The translations under genes and the position numbers were made by a program. Below, one piece after another: positions 30,008-41,916 of a stretch of 64,000 nucleotides of DNA. Origin of the DNA: Gracilaria domingensis (taxonomy: Eukaryota; Rhodophyta; Florideophyceae; Gracilariales; Gracilariaceae); contig VCMS01000006.1 in NCBI GenBank assembly GCA_022539475.1, positions 450,504-514,503 of the forward strand, read 5' to 3'. Position 1 is the first letter of the stretch, and each line of letters starts with the position of its first letter. The notes under the pieces are model-generated. The model made no database searches. It was not told the DNA's origin and saw only the letters and a program-made list of their open reading frames with translations.

Positions 30008-32150
30008 TCACTCACGTTCATCCTGCTCCACAAGTTCAGTACTGGTGTTCATTTTGCATGAAATCTTATGAAACTTCATGTCTTGTTCTTCACATTCGGC
30101 GATGAAGCAGTCATGAATAGAACCAGGGCGACGGCTCATATTGTCATTATCATTAAAAAACGTATCCTTCAACACCAGAACGAACTTTCCACTGGAAGGC
30201 ATTCTTATTCCAACTGTGGCCTCTCGCACACCATTGCCCCTCACACCACTCCATTCATCATGTTCTCGGCCATAGTTTGTGAGCTCGACGCTGTGTCTTT
30301 CTTCGACAATATTGTAGGCGGTATGGAGCAGTTGCTCCACACAGGCAGGTAATATCTCTCCAAAAGCCTTACTAAACTCTCTCTGACGTTGACCGCCTCG
30401 CCCAGATTCTGTTCCCAACAGTTTCACGACCGGTATACCCATGCGTCTAGACGTGCCAACAGAAGTATTGTACCATCCACTTGTGTGCCATGTTCTTCTT
30501 CGAAGTCATAACCTCTGAACTCCTGTAGAACTTGTAATGCAACAGAATTCCCAAACAACTCATCCTGTTCATCATCTGCGAGGTCCTGTGAAGTTGCACT
30601 ATGTTCAGAGTACATCAACTCACATAACGGTGCCTTACGCCACCACGAAGTGTCCGTAGAACCATTTGAGTCCTTCTTCCACAGTTTTGTTTGCGCCTCT
30701 TCCACTTGTTTCTTCAGCTCCTCGGTGTTCTCTGTCGTATTCTTCGCCCTTCTCCAGATAAGATCGTACCCGAGCAAAAAGAATAGCTTGTCCCTCGCAT
30801 TTCTCTTTCTCACTCCTACCACATCACTCATTGTCTGACGCATTCTCTGTTTCAGACACAGGTCCGCGCAAACCTCCGTTACACACGCCTCTTCCAACCC
30901 ACAACGTCTTATACCGTCCCACATCACTTGCTTCAATTCTAAATGGACAAGATGCTTCAGTAGCCCATCTGTACCTGCTAAAAATGAGGGTGTGTACACT
31001 CCAAGACCATCCACCAGCTGGACGCGCCATTTGGGCACCAAACCTCTTCCACTATCGCGTTCCGTTATGATCCCTTCCGAAGCATCAGTGGAGAGATATT
31101 CAGATCGATTCCTCCAGTTTCTTTCAGTAATTCCCTCTTCGAAAACGAGCTCACATGTCTCCCTCTTCGCATACTGCGTCATATTGTGGTATACGCCCCG
31201 CGCAACCCCCTTCAATTCATCCCGAACGGAGATAGTCAACTTCTTTCGACCACTTTTCCCTGGCTCCTTCACACCAGTGACCTTCTCCATCCTCACGTTT
31301 ATCACACCACGAAGGCTCTCAATTATTAGGTCCTTGTCTCGAAGCTTTCGTTCCAGTTCTTTCTTCTGCTTTTCCGCATACTTCATAGATATTCCAGCCA
31401 TCATTGTCGCGGATTCACTTTTCTGTAGTTATGTCTTCAGCGTATTCACAAGCTCGATCAGTTCCGCCCTGCTCTTCTGTTCCATTTCGTTCCCTCTCCT
31501 TCCAAATTCTACTGCCATTCCCCTCTCAATCTCAACTTCGCCGATAACATCTTCTTCCCCTTCTCCATCGATACCCTGAACGAGCGGGAAACGCTGTGGA
31601 ACGGTCGCTACTGGGCTTGCTGTCCGTAGGTTATGTTGTTCTCCAAGGGCACGACAGACTCGAGGTGGTGAACGATTGCGCACCTGTTCAGTTTGCGTCA
31701 GTTTCCTCCTTCTCCCGGGTCTCTCCCTATCGCTTCCACTACTACCTTCGGCAACAGGGGTTCTTTTGCTTCTACCTTCACTTTGTATACTATTCTGGAT
31801 ACAATTCCTTTCGGGGACTTGTGCCCTCGCAGAAGACGGTTGTATCTCTCCTACAGGATTGTCGGATGCCCCAGAAATTTCTCTGTCCACCTCCACAGTA
31901 CTTGTCGGTTGTCCGAGGTCTGTGAGTTCCCGATTGTCGGGCTTGCTTGCACTCCTCTCGCTTGTCGGAGGCCTCGACGTCTCGTTCCGTGGTAGCTCTG
32001 CGCGAGGTGCTGTCCGAGTACGATGTGTCGCTCTTGTCGCTCTTTTCGCAGAGCTTCCTTGCCCAGATTGTCGATCTCTCCGTGTTCGTTTCGATATGCG
32101 CTCTGCCTTAGAAGTCTTTAGGCGGTTCACTGCACTCCCAGGAGGAGAAG
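30008..32150 (-). pseudogene. Uncharacterised E1 cargo gene (basic head, coiled coil, unknown C-terminus)
   Basis: One - strand frame runs from about 32190 to 30424 with a single TAA at 31429-31431, after which the same frame continues as a lysine/glutamate helix (MKYAEKQKKELERKLRDKD). A one-base shift near 30430 leads to a last segment ending at 30008. The first part is Arg/Ser/Thr-rich (KRTRRDRQSGQGSSAKR), like a DNA- or RNA-binding tail. No start ATG is visible, so the 5' end may be spliced or lost. I do not recognise any domain. It lies between the E1 transposase and the methyltransferase gene, on the same strand as the latter. Confidence 0.45.
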
Positions 32151-32456
32151 AAGAAGGCCTTTCACCTTTTCCGGTAACCGTATCCTCTTTTCGCTTGGCA
32201 AGTAGAAGATGTCTTGGTTTAGGGCAGGCGTTGGTGCTTCAAGCTTTCAGGGAGACACGGAAGAGAACCCACAATGCATCGGCTTAGCACCTCTTATTTT
32301 GGACGAGTTTTATGGCATGTTTCCACGTGACCGACCTATGGCCAAAATGAAACTAGTCCGAACTTCACACTTCCTCCTACGAGCTGTTCATATAAGATAA
32401 AAAACATTCATAGAATCATTTACAAAGCCAAGTAGTACTTGAAGAGACTATGAAGA
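32151..32456. other. Intergenic region
   Basis: No ORF of interest between two - strand genes. It probably holds the end of the methyltransferase-SET transcript and upstream signals of the next gene. Confidence 0.4.
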
Positions 32457-35400
32457 CTACGAATTATGTGAAAGAGATGTCGCCCAGTCATACGGGATTC
32501 CGTAGTCCATAAATATTTCTTCTCCTACCTCAATGGGTTCTGTTGCGACAACAGAGAGAAGCTCAGGAGCCTCCAAAGACTTAAATGACGTTGTTCCTTT
32601 CCTTGACTTCGTAACAATAGCATTATTCACGCGACGAGCTTTACCAGGTGGGGGAGCATCCAACTCGAGATCCCCTTCATTGTACCTGGCGTCATTGATG
32701 TAACCTGCCACACAAAATGGTGCTGGAAGCACCCATACTACAGGTTCTTTCCTATTTTCTCCTCCGTTTCCAGTGAGAATGAGAAAGACATCCCCTTCCA
32801 ATTCCGTTTCGATACAATATCTTCGGAAGCGATCCGGTGTGACGCCAAGGATTCCTTTTCCGTACGTTGTATGTGTTTCATTACGGTTGGCCAGATTCCG
32901 ATACACTAAAGTGCCATAGAATGGACAAATGGTTTCCCCTTCTTTGATAGGCACTGCTTCAAACACCCCCAAGCCGGCTTTGGGGTGTTTGATGGTGGAC
33001 TTAGATATAGTCACACAGTAATGAGTAGCATCGTGGGCCAAAAGAGACCCAATATGAACACGATCAAGAGCCCCACGGAAGGTTTTGGGCCAGTCACCAA
33101 CAGATTTCTGGAGAACCACGTAACGAAAAGTTTGATCAAACCACAGGTTTTGTAGGAACACGATTGTATGCAGTGGAAGACGTTGATACGGAGGAAACTT
33201 CCCAGGGGCTCTCCATGCTTTGCTCAACCATGTGTTCAACGGATACGCTTCTACAACGCCTGTTGCTGCATGTAGCATGCTCTGGTCTACGGTAATATCT
33301 GTATTTCCGTCATTGATGACACGAGCCATTTGTAGGGTCATGTGATGCTTAGCATGCTCGAACCAAGCATCGTCCACCTCGCACCCTATGAACTTCCTGT
33401 GCTTCGGCAGTGACAAATACGCGATTCCAGTGGTGCTTGTTCCCGCGAAGGGGTCAACCACTCTGTCTCCGGGCTTTGTAAAGCGAGATATGAGTTCCTT
33501 CATAAGCTCTCTAGACTTTTGTTCTGGCCGGATGCTCTGGGTCTTCCAACCATTCTTTTTCTTCACTCTCCAGGTCAACAGCTCTCCGTTAGATCTCTTC
33601 GGAATATTGTCCAAGACATTCTTGTACGTTTCGAGTGTAGACGGGACGTAGTTGAAACTCTGTAATGAGACCATGCTTCTTTCCTCCTCCAAATTCACAC
33701 CTCTTTTCACACCGTGTATGGCATACTCGGGTACCGCCATCAGTGACGAAATACGAGTGGGGTCCTGAGTAAGATTCCCAGGTTCCCGTATAAACACCAT
33801 TGGAGACCTATCCACACGGAATATAGGTTTGAATCTTTCCTCAGTGACACGCTTTCCCTTTCGAACAACGGGTACTTTCTCCTTTTTCACAGTGTCATTC
33901 ATGATTTCGAACCACCCTGGAAACTGCTCAACTGCACAGAATATTATGAAGTGTCCCCCGGGGCGCAGGACGTCATTGATTGTGGCAGCCGTTCGTTCCA
34001 TGTCTTCTTCAGTGAGTACATCATGGTTGCTGTTGGTCCTTCCGTTATTGCGACGTATGTTGTACGGCGGGTCCTTGAGGACAAGGCTACTTTCCATTCC
34101 CAAAGACTCGTGGGTTGGAACTAGGTCCTTTTGATCACAATTGTACAAAACGGAATAAGTGCTCTCCATCAATTTGTTGAGCTCCTTCATTGCATTCGGT
34201 ATAAAGCGGCCTTTGGCCACTTTCGGAGGCTCAACAGTTCTATCCGGGGGTGTTAAACAATGAAGGAGTGGGAATGGGAGCCAGTTCAAAATCATCTTCG
34301 TCTGAGAAAACCAAGTTGACGGCCTCCACAGACTTTTCCACATTTTCCAGAAGTCTGCTCCTCACGCCTTTTATCTCGTTTGGCTTCCTGTATAGGTCTC
34401 CATAGATCCTCTGCCAACCTATCGAACCATTCAGGGAACGGTAGATCACGAGTGTGGTTGGGGTTCCGTGCTTTGCGGTCCAAGTCTAGAGTGAGATGTT
34501 CCAGCGTGACCCAGCGCTCATGCTTTTTATTTTCTTGCAACGAATAGAGACGGTCATGCGTACAAATACCGTGCACGTCATCCAAGAATTCTTTAGCCAG
34601 AACGCGAAGATTCGCATCAACTTTGTCCCTGAAGGTAGCCACTAAACCGCCTTTTTGGGGTGTAGCCTCCACGTTGTCCTCCAGACAAGTATGATGAGTG
34701 ACCGGGCAGTAACCAATAGACCGGTTCTCCAACACTTTGAACATCATATCCTTCGTGTCGAACAGTATGTATGGGTATACATACTCTCGACGTCGTCAAA
34801 GCCAAGACCTCTGGCAAAAATGTCCCAAGCATACATCGTTCTCTCCACAGCAAATCCAGTACGTTGACATGTGTTATTTCCAAAGTTCCTAAACCACTCG
34901 AGGATTGTAACACGAACAGCACCCCTCGCCACACGTTTCTTCTTTCTCTTCGCGGTTTCCTCTTGTCTCCATATGTGTAGAAGGCTTGAAAGATATAAAA
35001 GAAGACCGAAGCGAGTTGGTCGAAGAACTGTTTTGAAAAACGAATCCGGCTGGTTCTTCACGGGAGAGGAGAACGCCCTGATGAACGGAGTCAAATAACA
35101 GCGAGTCGGTAGGCTCTCAGCGGACCTGGACAGCATCATGAAGAAATCTCTCGTACGAGTATCTGAGCTGTCATCCGTAATATCCAGTAGCCTGCATACC
35201 ATGTACACCTGCTCCAAAGGTTTCTTTGCAACAACATAGTCCCTTAAATATTTCACGGTGAAGTTCCCAAGGTTGCGGGACTGCATTTCATGCTCAAGGA
35301 ACTCTCGTGCCACGTCCGGATGTTCGTGCTTCTCGGCGGCATACTGAAGAATAGCGCGGTAAGAAGCGTCTCTAGGCTTCGAACTGGCGTCCCCCTCATT

Positions 35401-35484
35401 GACGTATTCGTCTCTTAACGAGAAAAAGAGGTCAGCAGTTCGATAGAAACGAAGCATGGTGTCTGTGTCCGTATTGCCCATCAT
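32457..35484 (-). pseudogene. Beta-class DNA amino-methyltransferase fused to a SET domain, with three frameshifts
   Basis: Four overlapping segments (35484-34744, 34747-34292, 34449-34240, 34343-32457) read as one protein of about 1000 residues. It has a helical N-terminal region of unknown function, then motif IV DPPYN (codons 34074-34060) and, after it, motif I DPFAGTSTTG (about 33457-33424). That motif order marks beta-class N6-adenine/N4-cytosine methyltransferases. The C-terminal SET domain shows GLGVFEAVPIKEGE, YINDARYNEG (the NH/ND catalytic core) and GEEIFMDYGIPYDW. SET domains methylate lysines. Frame breaks lie near 34780, at an AAAA run near 34367 and at a CCCCC run near 34247. 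All are single-base changes, so this is a recent pseudogene or carries sequencing errors. Most 5'-to-3' coding sense is preserved. Confidence 0.75.
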
Positions 35485-35749
35485 GATGTAGTCACGTTTA
35501 GGCTGAGGCTTTAAACTCGCTTTCTGCGGAGAGAGGAGCAGACGTAGAGCACGAACGGTATTACGTGAGCCTCAATAGGTGTGAAACACCCGCTTATACG
35601 AACGCGAACAATGAAGACGCAACATGTGCGGAACAACCGCTAATCTCAACAAAATTAACTGCCAGGTTTAAATAGAAGCCTTCTGAGCTGCTCTATCTTG
35701 GAACCTGTGATGATTTGAGTACAACTTGTACTCAACCGTTCGTTGCGCC

Positions 35750-36412
35750 CACCCGCGGTCCGAAAGTGCCCTGGCCGCCAGGGCGGGCGCCCAGGCGAGC
35801 TGGGCACCCCGCTAAACGGGTGCGGTTTGCGGGGTGCCCAGCTCGCCTGGGCGCCCGCCCTGGCGGCCAGGGCACTTTCGGACCGCAGGTGGGCGGAATG
35901 AACGATTTTTTGGACGCAAGGTATGCGTGGTGGCAACGTGTCTGCAACGTGTTCCATTGCGCCGGGGGCGGCGTTTGCACCCCTCGTACGGGGAACGGAA
36001 CATGAAATAAGATCGTTGATTTTCCCACCCGCGGTCCGAAAGTGCCCTGGCCGCCAGCGCGGGCGCCCACGCGAGCTGGGCACCCCGCAAACCGCACCCG
36101 TTTAGGGGGATGCCCAGCTCGCTTGGGTGCCCGCGCTGGCAGCCAGGGCACTTTCGGACCGCGGGTGGGCAAATTCGTTGATTTTTTGAAGAATTAAAAA
36201 TTTCAAAAAATCGATGATTTTTCCCACCCGCGGTCCGAAAGTGCCCTGGCCGCCAGGGCGGGCGCCCAGGCGAGTTGTGCACCCCCCTAAACGGGTGCGG
36301 TTTGCGGGGTGCCCAGCTCGCGTGGGCGCCCGCCCTGGCGGCCAGGGCACTTTCGGACCGCGGGTGGGAAAAATCAACGATCTGATTTCATGTTCCGTTC
36401 CCCGTACGAGGG
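35750..36412. repeat. Nested GC-rich palindromes (foldback cluster)
   Basis: Three hairpins of about 142 bases at 35750-35893, 36027-36170 and 36227-36369 share arms starting CCCACCCGCGGTCCGAAAG. Hairpins 2 and 3 are themselves the arms of a larger inverted repeat: CGTACGGGGAACGGAACATG at about 35987 is mirrored at about 36390-36409. An AT palindrome (about 36177-36222) sits at its centre. ORFs through here are by-products of the symmetry. Confidence 0.9.
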
Positions 36413-36734
36413 GTAGCTAAAAGGGCCTTTCACGCGAATGGACATGAACGGACGTATGTAATACAAATGAAGCCATGTTCAAGTACTTGAACAAGAACTC
36501 GCGTTAACGGTTGTATTCAAACTAAGTTCTCGCGAGCGGATCCTTCACGTGTCACGGGTATTCTCCTTATAACGCTGATCTTTACCGTAACTGAGGTGTT
36601 ACTATCAGGTGAATTCTTTGCTCGCACAGTGCATTGGAAGGAGCTGCCAAAAGCGGGGGTGTCCATGGTAAGTCGTGCGCAGAAGCAATTGAAACACACA
36701 CCTCAGCGTCGTTACTCAGCATCTGTAACATACC

Positions 36735-39700
36735 ATGGTCAGCGCGCGCCGCAGTTCTCGCCGCACGACCACCACGGGAACGGCATCCCAGTCTAGCGAA
36801 CAGATAATTCCTGGTGTGGAGGTGGATCTTCTCGTCGTTCTAGAAAATGGGGCCAAAGAGGTTGTTGGCCATGCGACTACGTTTAACGACAATGGCAGTT
36901 TGAAGACATCCCTTCACGGTTCTGAGCTGGAAGCCGGTTGAGTCGTGATTTATCTCACTGAAATCACAGGTGATGGAACTCTACCGTATCCTTATACGTT
37001 TGGAGGGGTCGAGGGACCCCCTGCGACGTTGGGTGATATACTCAGAGCCGGGACGTACGCATGGGATAGGGAAATGCTCAGACCTCGGAGTGCCCCTCAG
37101 CGTGAGGACCCCCAACCAGCAACAGCGTAGGCACAGCGCGCATCTGTTGCAGGTCCAGCGGGGCCTGAGCCTCAGCATGATTCGACTGCTGAATTGGGCA
37201 ATGTGAAGGAGAACATTCATGTCATCAGCAGCTCGGATGAAGACGTTGTGGAGGTGAAGAGACCGAAGAGGACGGGAACAAAGCGTAAGAAGAATATCTT
37301 GGACCTCAATGTTAACTCCATTGACCTCACCGAATACACTCAGCGGGCAGTAACAATCGATATCACCCGCATAAAGAAACCGGAGCAGACCCTCCGCGGT
37401 ATGAGTGAAACTCACAAGGGAGACTTGATTGAGAACTTTAGGAAGCGTGGACTGCTTGGTGCGCTTGGGCTAATGAGTGTGACAGTTGCTCGTGAGATTG
37501 ACATGAAGAATGCGTTGAATGATGAGGACAGAGTGCTTGTGGACTGCGTTTTAGTGGATGGACACCACCGTTTGATGGCGTTGCTGCATATTCTAGAGCA
37601 TGACAAGGACCCTCGATGGAAGACTATAACCAAGAGTGTGAGAGTCATGCTTTGGAGAAGAACGGATGGGCAGCATGTCACTACGAGCGAGGGGTAGAGG
37701 CTCGGCGCAGTCCTCAATGAGGAGAGTGAGGCTTTGTTGAAGATGAGGTTTGCAGACAAAGTTCACTCTACTGTGAGTCTCATTAAGATTCTTGAATGTG
37801 AACATTCAATATCTGTGTCAGAACTCGACTCTGAACAGGTTGCACAATGTCTGCACAGCAGTAATCTGATATCGGGGGCTGAGAAGAAGCAGTACGTGAG
37901 GTATGCAGACCTTGCTTTAAAGCTCGTGAGTACTCCTGGTATGGTAGAGAAGTTTGAGCACATGTGCGATCATAATTCAAAGATAGGACTCACTCACTTC
38001 TCATACACAGAGTTATACAAACTGGAAGCTCACGAGTTTTGGTTCGCTATGGAATGCATACGCCGTCTTGTAGTGAAGGATCCCAAGACCTATGCTTGGG
38101 GCAGATTCGAAGATGTGCGCACATTCTTTTTTGATAGTGCACTTGCAATGTATCGGGCTGCCCGTACGGTCGGTGCTGAAAAGAAGCTGATCCTTGAGGA
38201 CTTCTTCAAGGAAGCGTTCAGAATTTCTGAAGATAGTGGTCCTCTGATTCCGGTTTCGGAGTTTGTTTTCGGGCAGGCTGTCAATCTGAGGGTCCTTTTC
38301 CGTGGAGCTGTTCGCGAGGAATCGATCCAACGAAGCGCCAATATGGTAAGAAATAGGCTTCTTTTTTTCTTCGGCATTCAAACTCCTACAGCATCCAAAA
38401 AGAAGCCTGGTTCTGGAAGTGCTCAGCCGCCATCTTCGAAAACCACGAAGAACATAGAGCAAGCTGATGATGATGATGGTTCCGTGGTTGATCTAGAGAG
38501 AGGTGCTGGACCCCCGGGTGTGCGAAGGAGTCAGAGAGTGGCAGCTAAGTCAAGCACCAACTCCGCCGCAGGAAAAGGTCGGTTACAGATGCGAATGAAA
38601 GCTAAAGGAGGTTCAGTTGATCCTTTAGAAGAAATAGAGAAGGAGATGGAATCTGACGGAGAGATACAGCCATCCCAACCCCCCGTAAGAAGCGCAAATT
38701 ATCTCTTCCATCCAAGTTGGTGGACTTGTTTCAGAGGATGGACGTCGATGACCTTATGAGGGAAATGAACGAAAAGGTTATGAGCAAGAGGGGGGTTAAG
38801 CTGATGGTGATGGAGGAGGACGAGGACGCGTTTCTCGATGATGAAGAAATGGAGGAAAGTGAAGCGGAAAGTCGCCTGGGTTTCGATGATGAGAATCCAG
38901 AAGAGCTTCCGGAAGAGGAAAGCTTACTGGAGAAGGGAAAGCCGCATGATGGAGGTGAGTACCCAGCATGGTGTAACTTGACGGTTGTCTGTCCAAGCCG
39001 ATGAGGGGGACAGAATCACATTGCCAATAGGGAGCCATGGCTGAGAGCGAATCACATGGCTGGAGGACATCGGTCTGAGCTTTTGAGTGAGGATGATTTA
39101 CGAAGTGTCCATCACGCTGTGTATTGGCATGCCTCCAGGGCGAGACACCAGGAGCTGGGAACCAAAAAAGGACCTGTGCTTGGTTTCCGGTTGCCGACCA
39201 ATCGACCCGCTGGTACAAGTGATGAGGATGCATTATGGTTGGCCGCAGTGGAGCGTGATGAGTATGCGCTGGAGGTGCTCACGCAGAAACGCAATGAAGT
39301 GCGGGAGAAAGGGTTTTGTATACTGGACGGATTTGCCACAGATGCGACCATCCCGGATATGGAGGGCCTTTGGACGAGAAAGGATTCTGGTGATGTTTGT
39401 GGGAGGTTGTTGAAGCCTTTTTAAAGACGACTTTCTCGCTCAAGGAGACCTCCAAATTGAAGGGAACAGAAAGTATTGGATCCCTATCGTCAAAACTGGT
39501 TCATTGACGGAGGATGAGAAACATAGGCTGATTGCTCAGACTCGATATATGATTACCAGACTGGGGCTTGTCGACAGGGTTGGGATGGACCGGGCGCTGA
39601 GGTGGGCGGTACGGAAGAGAGCTCTCCTGGATGCTAGAATGGGACAGGTCGTTGCTGCATTACAAGTCTGGAACAACAGGACCCCAGAGCATGTATGCGC

Positions 39701-40355
39701 CCAGGACTGGAGATCGACTGCTCGCCACAACGAAGGGGTGTCCGCGCCAGACACTGCACACGGACTTCAAGGAATTAGTCACGTTGGAAACGTTGGAGAC
39801 TGACAACCCCGGCTACTTTCTCATAGTGTCTGGGGAGAACCCATTTCCACTTTGGATATGCGAAGGGAGTCACAGAATTGCAGCTCTGGACGCAACTAAG
39901 CGAACCTCGCAGTCACGACATACAATGAAAAAGGTGATGGTACCCCATTCTCGATCTTCATTGGGCGGGGAGATGTGGTACATGCCGTAGCCGCTTCGAA
40001 GGATGCCATTCGAGATATGGACGTAATGGTGAGGTATCACATGTACAGGGTGCCAGAGGGATACAAGCTACCCGATGCATTTCATCGTGTGAAGGGATTC
40101 AATCCTGAATTTGAGGAGGAGAATGAGTTTGGGGAAGGAGAGGAGTTCGTAGAGGAGGACAGGGACAAGAGTGGTATTACGGCTGGAAACAAGAGTGGTA
40201 GGAATGATAACGAGGAGGAAGTGGAGGTTGAGGACGCCGAGATGGAGGCGGAGGAGGAAGAGAAAGAGGAAGTTGAGGAAGAAGTTGAGGAGAGAGAGGA
40301 AGATGAGGAAGAAGAATTCGAACCTGTAGGACGCCCAAGGGTTTTGGAAGGTTAG
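36735..40355 (+). pseudogene. ParB-like/2-oxoglutarate dioxygenase gene, E1 copy, decayed
   Basis: A divergent relative of the E2/E3 protein. The ParB core is clear (LVDGHHRLMALLHI). The middle aligns along its length (MRFADKVHSTVSL, KKQYVRYADLALKLVS). The dioxygenase keeps HTD (39757-39765), PGYFLIVSG, IGRGDVVHA and MVRYHMYRVPEGYKLPDAF. In-frame stops at 36939, 37128, 37695 and 39002 (the last where E2 has a Trp codon), plus frameshifts at C runs near 38685, 39675 and 39945 and near 39420, destroy it. The C-terminus is extremely acidic (poly-Glu). The N-terminal 36735-36940 segment is unlike that of E3. Its catalytic ligands survive despite the decay. Confidence 0.75.
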
Positions 40356-40543
40356 AGTACCTACTGTCTTGTCGTCGCTTGGCTTTTGTTCTGAACTAAG
40401 CTTTCATATAAAGTATGTTTGTGTTTTGTCTTGTGCCGACTGCGGATTTGGGTTATACGGGGCGTACGGCACCTAAGTTCTAAAAGCGCATACGCGTGAA
40501 GGTAAAGGTGTTTTGTTGTTTTTATTGGCTCATGTGTATTGTA

Positions 40544-41410
40544 CTAAAGGGGTTGCAGAATGTCGTGAAGGAAGACGTTGATATAAGTTGTGTGAAATGG
40601 TACGGGGTCAACTTTTCCTGCAGTTCTCGCCTCTTGAGAATATTGGGAGAAGAAGGCGTTCCTTAAACTGATCTCGGAGATGGACGTATTGAATTTGACA
40701 AGCAATTTGCCGTAGGCCAAAAGCCGTTGAACCACCTCCTCCGTATTGAATTCAATATTTGTCTTCTCGGTCACAACGGAGAGGAGCTCCTTCATCATGG
40801 TACACACTACTGCTTTATGCACGGTAGCTACGTCATGCATTGATATGTAGCCATGACAGGTTCCGACAAGGTTGAACGCCGAAATCCATACAAGTTTTTC
40901 ATAGTACGCCCTCGTAAATTCTCCACCCGATACAATATGACAAGAGAGATTTGCTGACCAGAACCGTTCCGCGAGTGCGTCAGCCCACTTTCCTGTCGCA
41001 ACTGTGAGACCTAGAGGGCTGTAGAGGGTTATGCTGTCCTCTGGCGTGGCGCCTTTTGTGGGCACGGCAACGTAAAGAACGGACCTTGTGCATTCCTGTA
41101 CACCATGTCTACAAAGAAGCGGGAGAATGTTGCCATTCTGAATGAACACAAGATCTTCTCGCCGCTTTGGAGGAGTACACACAATGACAGTTTGTAGGGC
41201 AGACGTTCTGACACATAGAAAGATCGGACCTAGAGGTAGATGCTTCATGCTTATGTAACCTGCGGTGGACACATGAATGTCTCCTGAATGACCGAAATCT
41301 CGAAGCAATTTGCCTATGCGTTCTTTCCCGACGACTACGGCCGAAGTTGATGGACGTAGTTCTGTTGCTAGAATCGGTTCCATATCCACGGAGCTCATGA
41401 TGATGGGCAT
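40544..41410 (-). CDS. Ketopantoate-reductase-like dehydrogenase (E1 copy)
   Basis: 288 residues, intact, from an ATG. It follows the E2/E3 proteins throughout: AVVVGKERIGKLL at the nucleotide-binding entry (first glycine kept, second changed), LVFIQNGNILPLL, GLTVATGKWADALAERF, and YYEKLVWISAFNLVGTCHGY. By impression it is well under half identical to the E2/E3 proteins, yet the frame is fully open while its neighbours are broken. That suggests selection or chance survival. It is convergent with the dioxygenase gene, as in E2. The substrate is unknown. Confidence 0.6.
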   Translation of the reverse strand: MPIIMSSVDMEPILATELRPSTSAVVVGKERIGKLLRDFGHSGDIHVSTAGYISMKHLPLGPIFLCVRTSALQTVIVCTPPKRREDLVFIQNGNILPLLCRHGVQECTRSVLYVAVPTKGATPEDSITLYSPLGLTVATGKWADALAERFWSANLSCHIVSGGEFTRAYYEKLVWISAFNLVGTCHGYISMHDVATVHKAVVCTMMKELLSVVTEKTNIEFNTEEVVQRLLAYGKLLVKFNTSISEISLRNAFFSQYSQEARTAGKVDPVPFHTTYINVFLHDILQPL

Positions 41411-41916
41411 TGAAAGGATTCTCTTTGCTTCTTGGAGGGGAGGGCAACTTCACGTGGGTTGAACTGGGTGGCTAGTTAAATAGAGTTTGAGACGCAGGAG
41501 TCTCCAGTTCCTTTCTGATGGCAACATGATTTATGAATACTTACTAGAACGGGGGCGTGAAACAGTGGTTCCTATCAAAAAGTATCGAAAAGTAAAGGTT
41601 CGCAGTATATGACTCATAGGAACATATTTCATAAAAGATGGGAAAGTAGGCAGAAGTTTAGATATGAAAATGGCAGGAGCGTAGTAAAATTCGAGAGGTA
41701 AGCGGTTGGATGATGTAATATTTTCTTTTGGACTTTCCGTACGGTTTTTTTTGGAGAAACGGGTTTTGGAACAACGTTGAAGCTTATGATGACCACTATA
41801 CTTCGTAGTATTGTGTGCTCCAAAAAGGTGTTGAGGTCTTATATGAGAGGGGAATGTATTCATAAAAGGGCGATTGGTTTGCAAACAATGGGTGTGTGGA
41901 GATATACCGTTTCAAA
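41411..41916. other. AT-rich intergenic region
   Basis: Divergent spacer between the dehydrogenase-like and membrane-protein genes. It probably holds both promoters; no ORF was supported. Confidence 0.4.

Noticed and set aside
35750-36412. CRISPR-like array of repeated units
   Set aside because: The units are long palindromes without regular spacers, in a eukaryotic transposon; no cas genes.
35655-36420. Several Pro/Gly/Arg-rich ORFs of 60-156 codons on both strands
   Set aside because: They are created by the GC-rich palindromes and are mirror images of one another.
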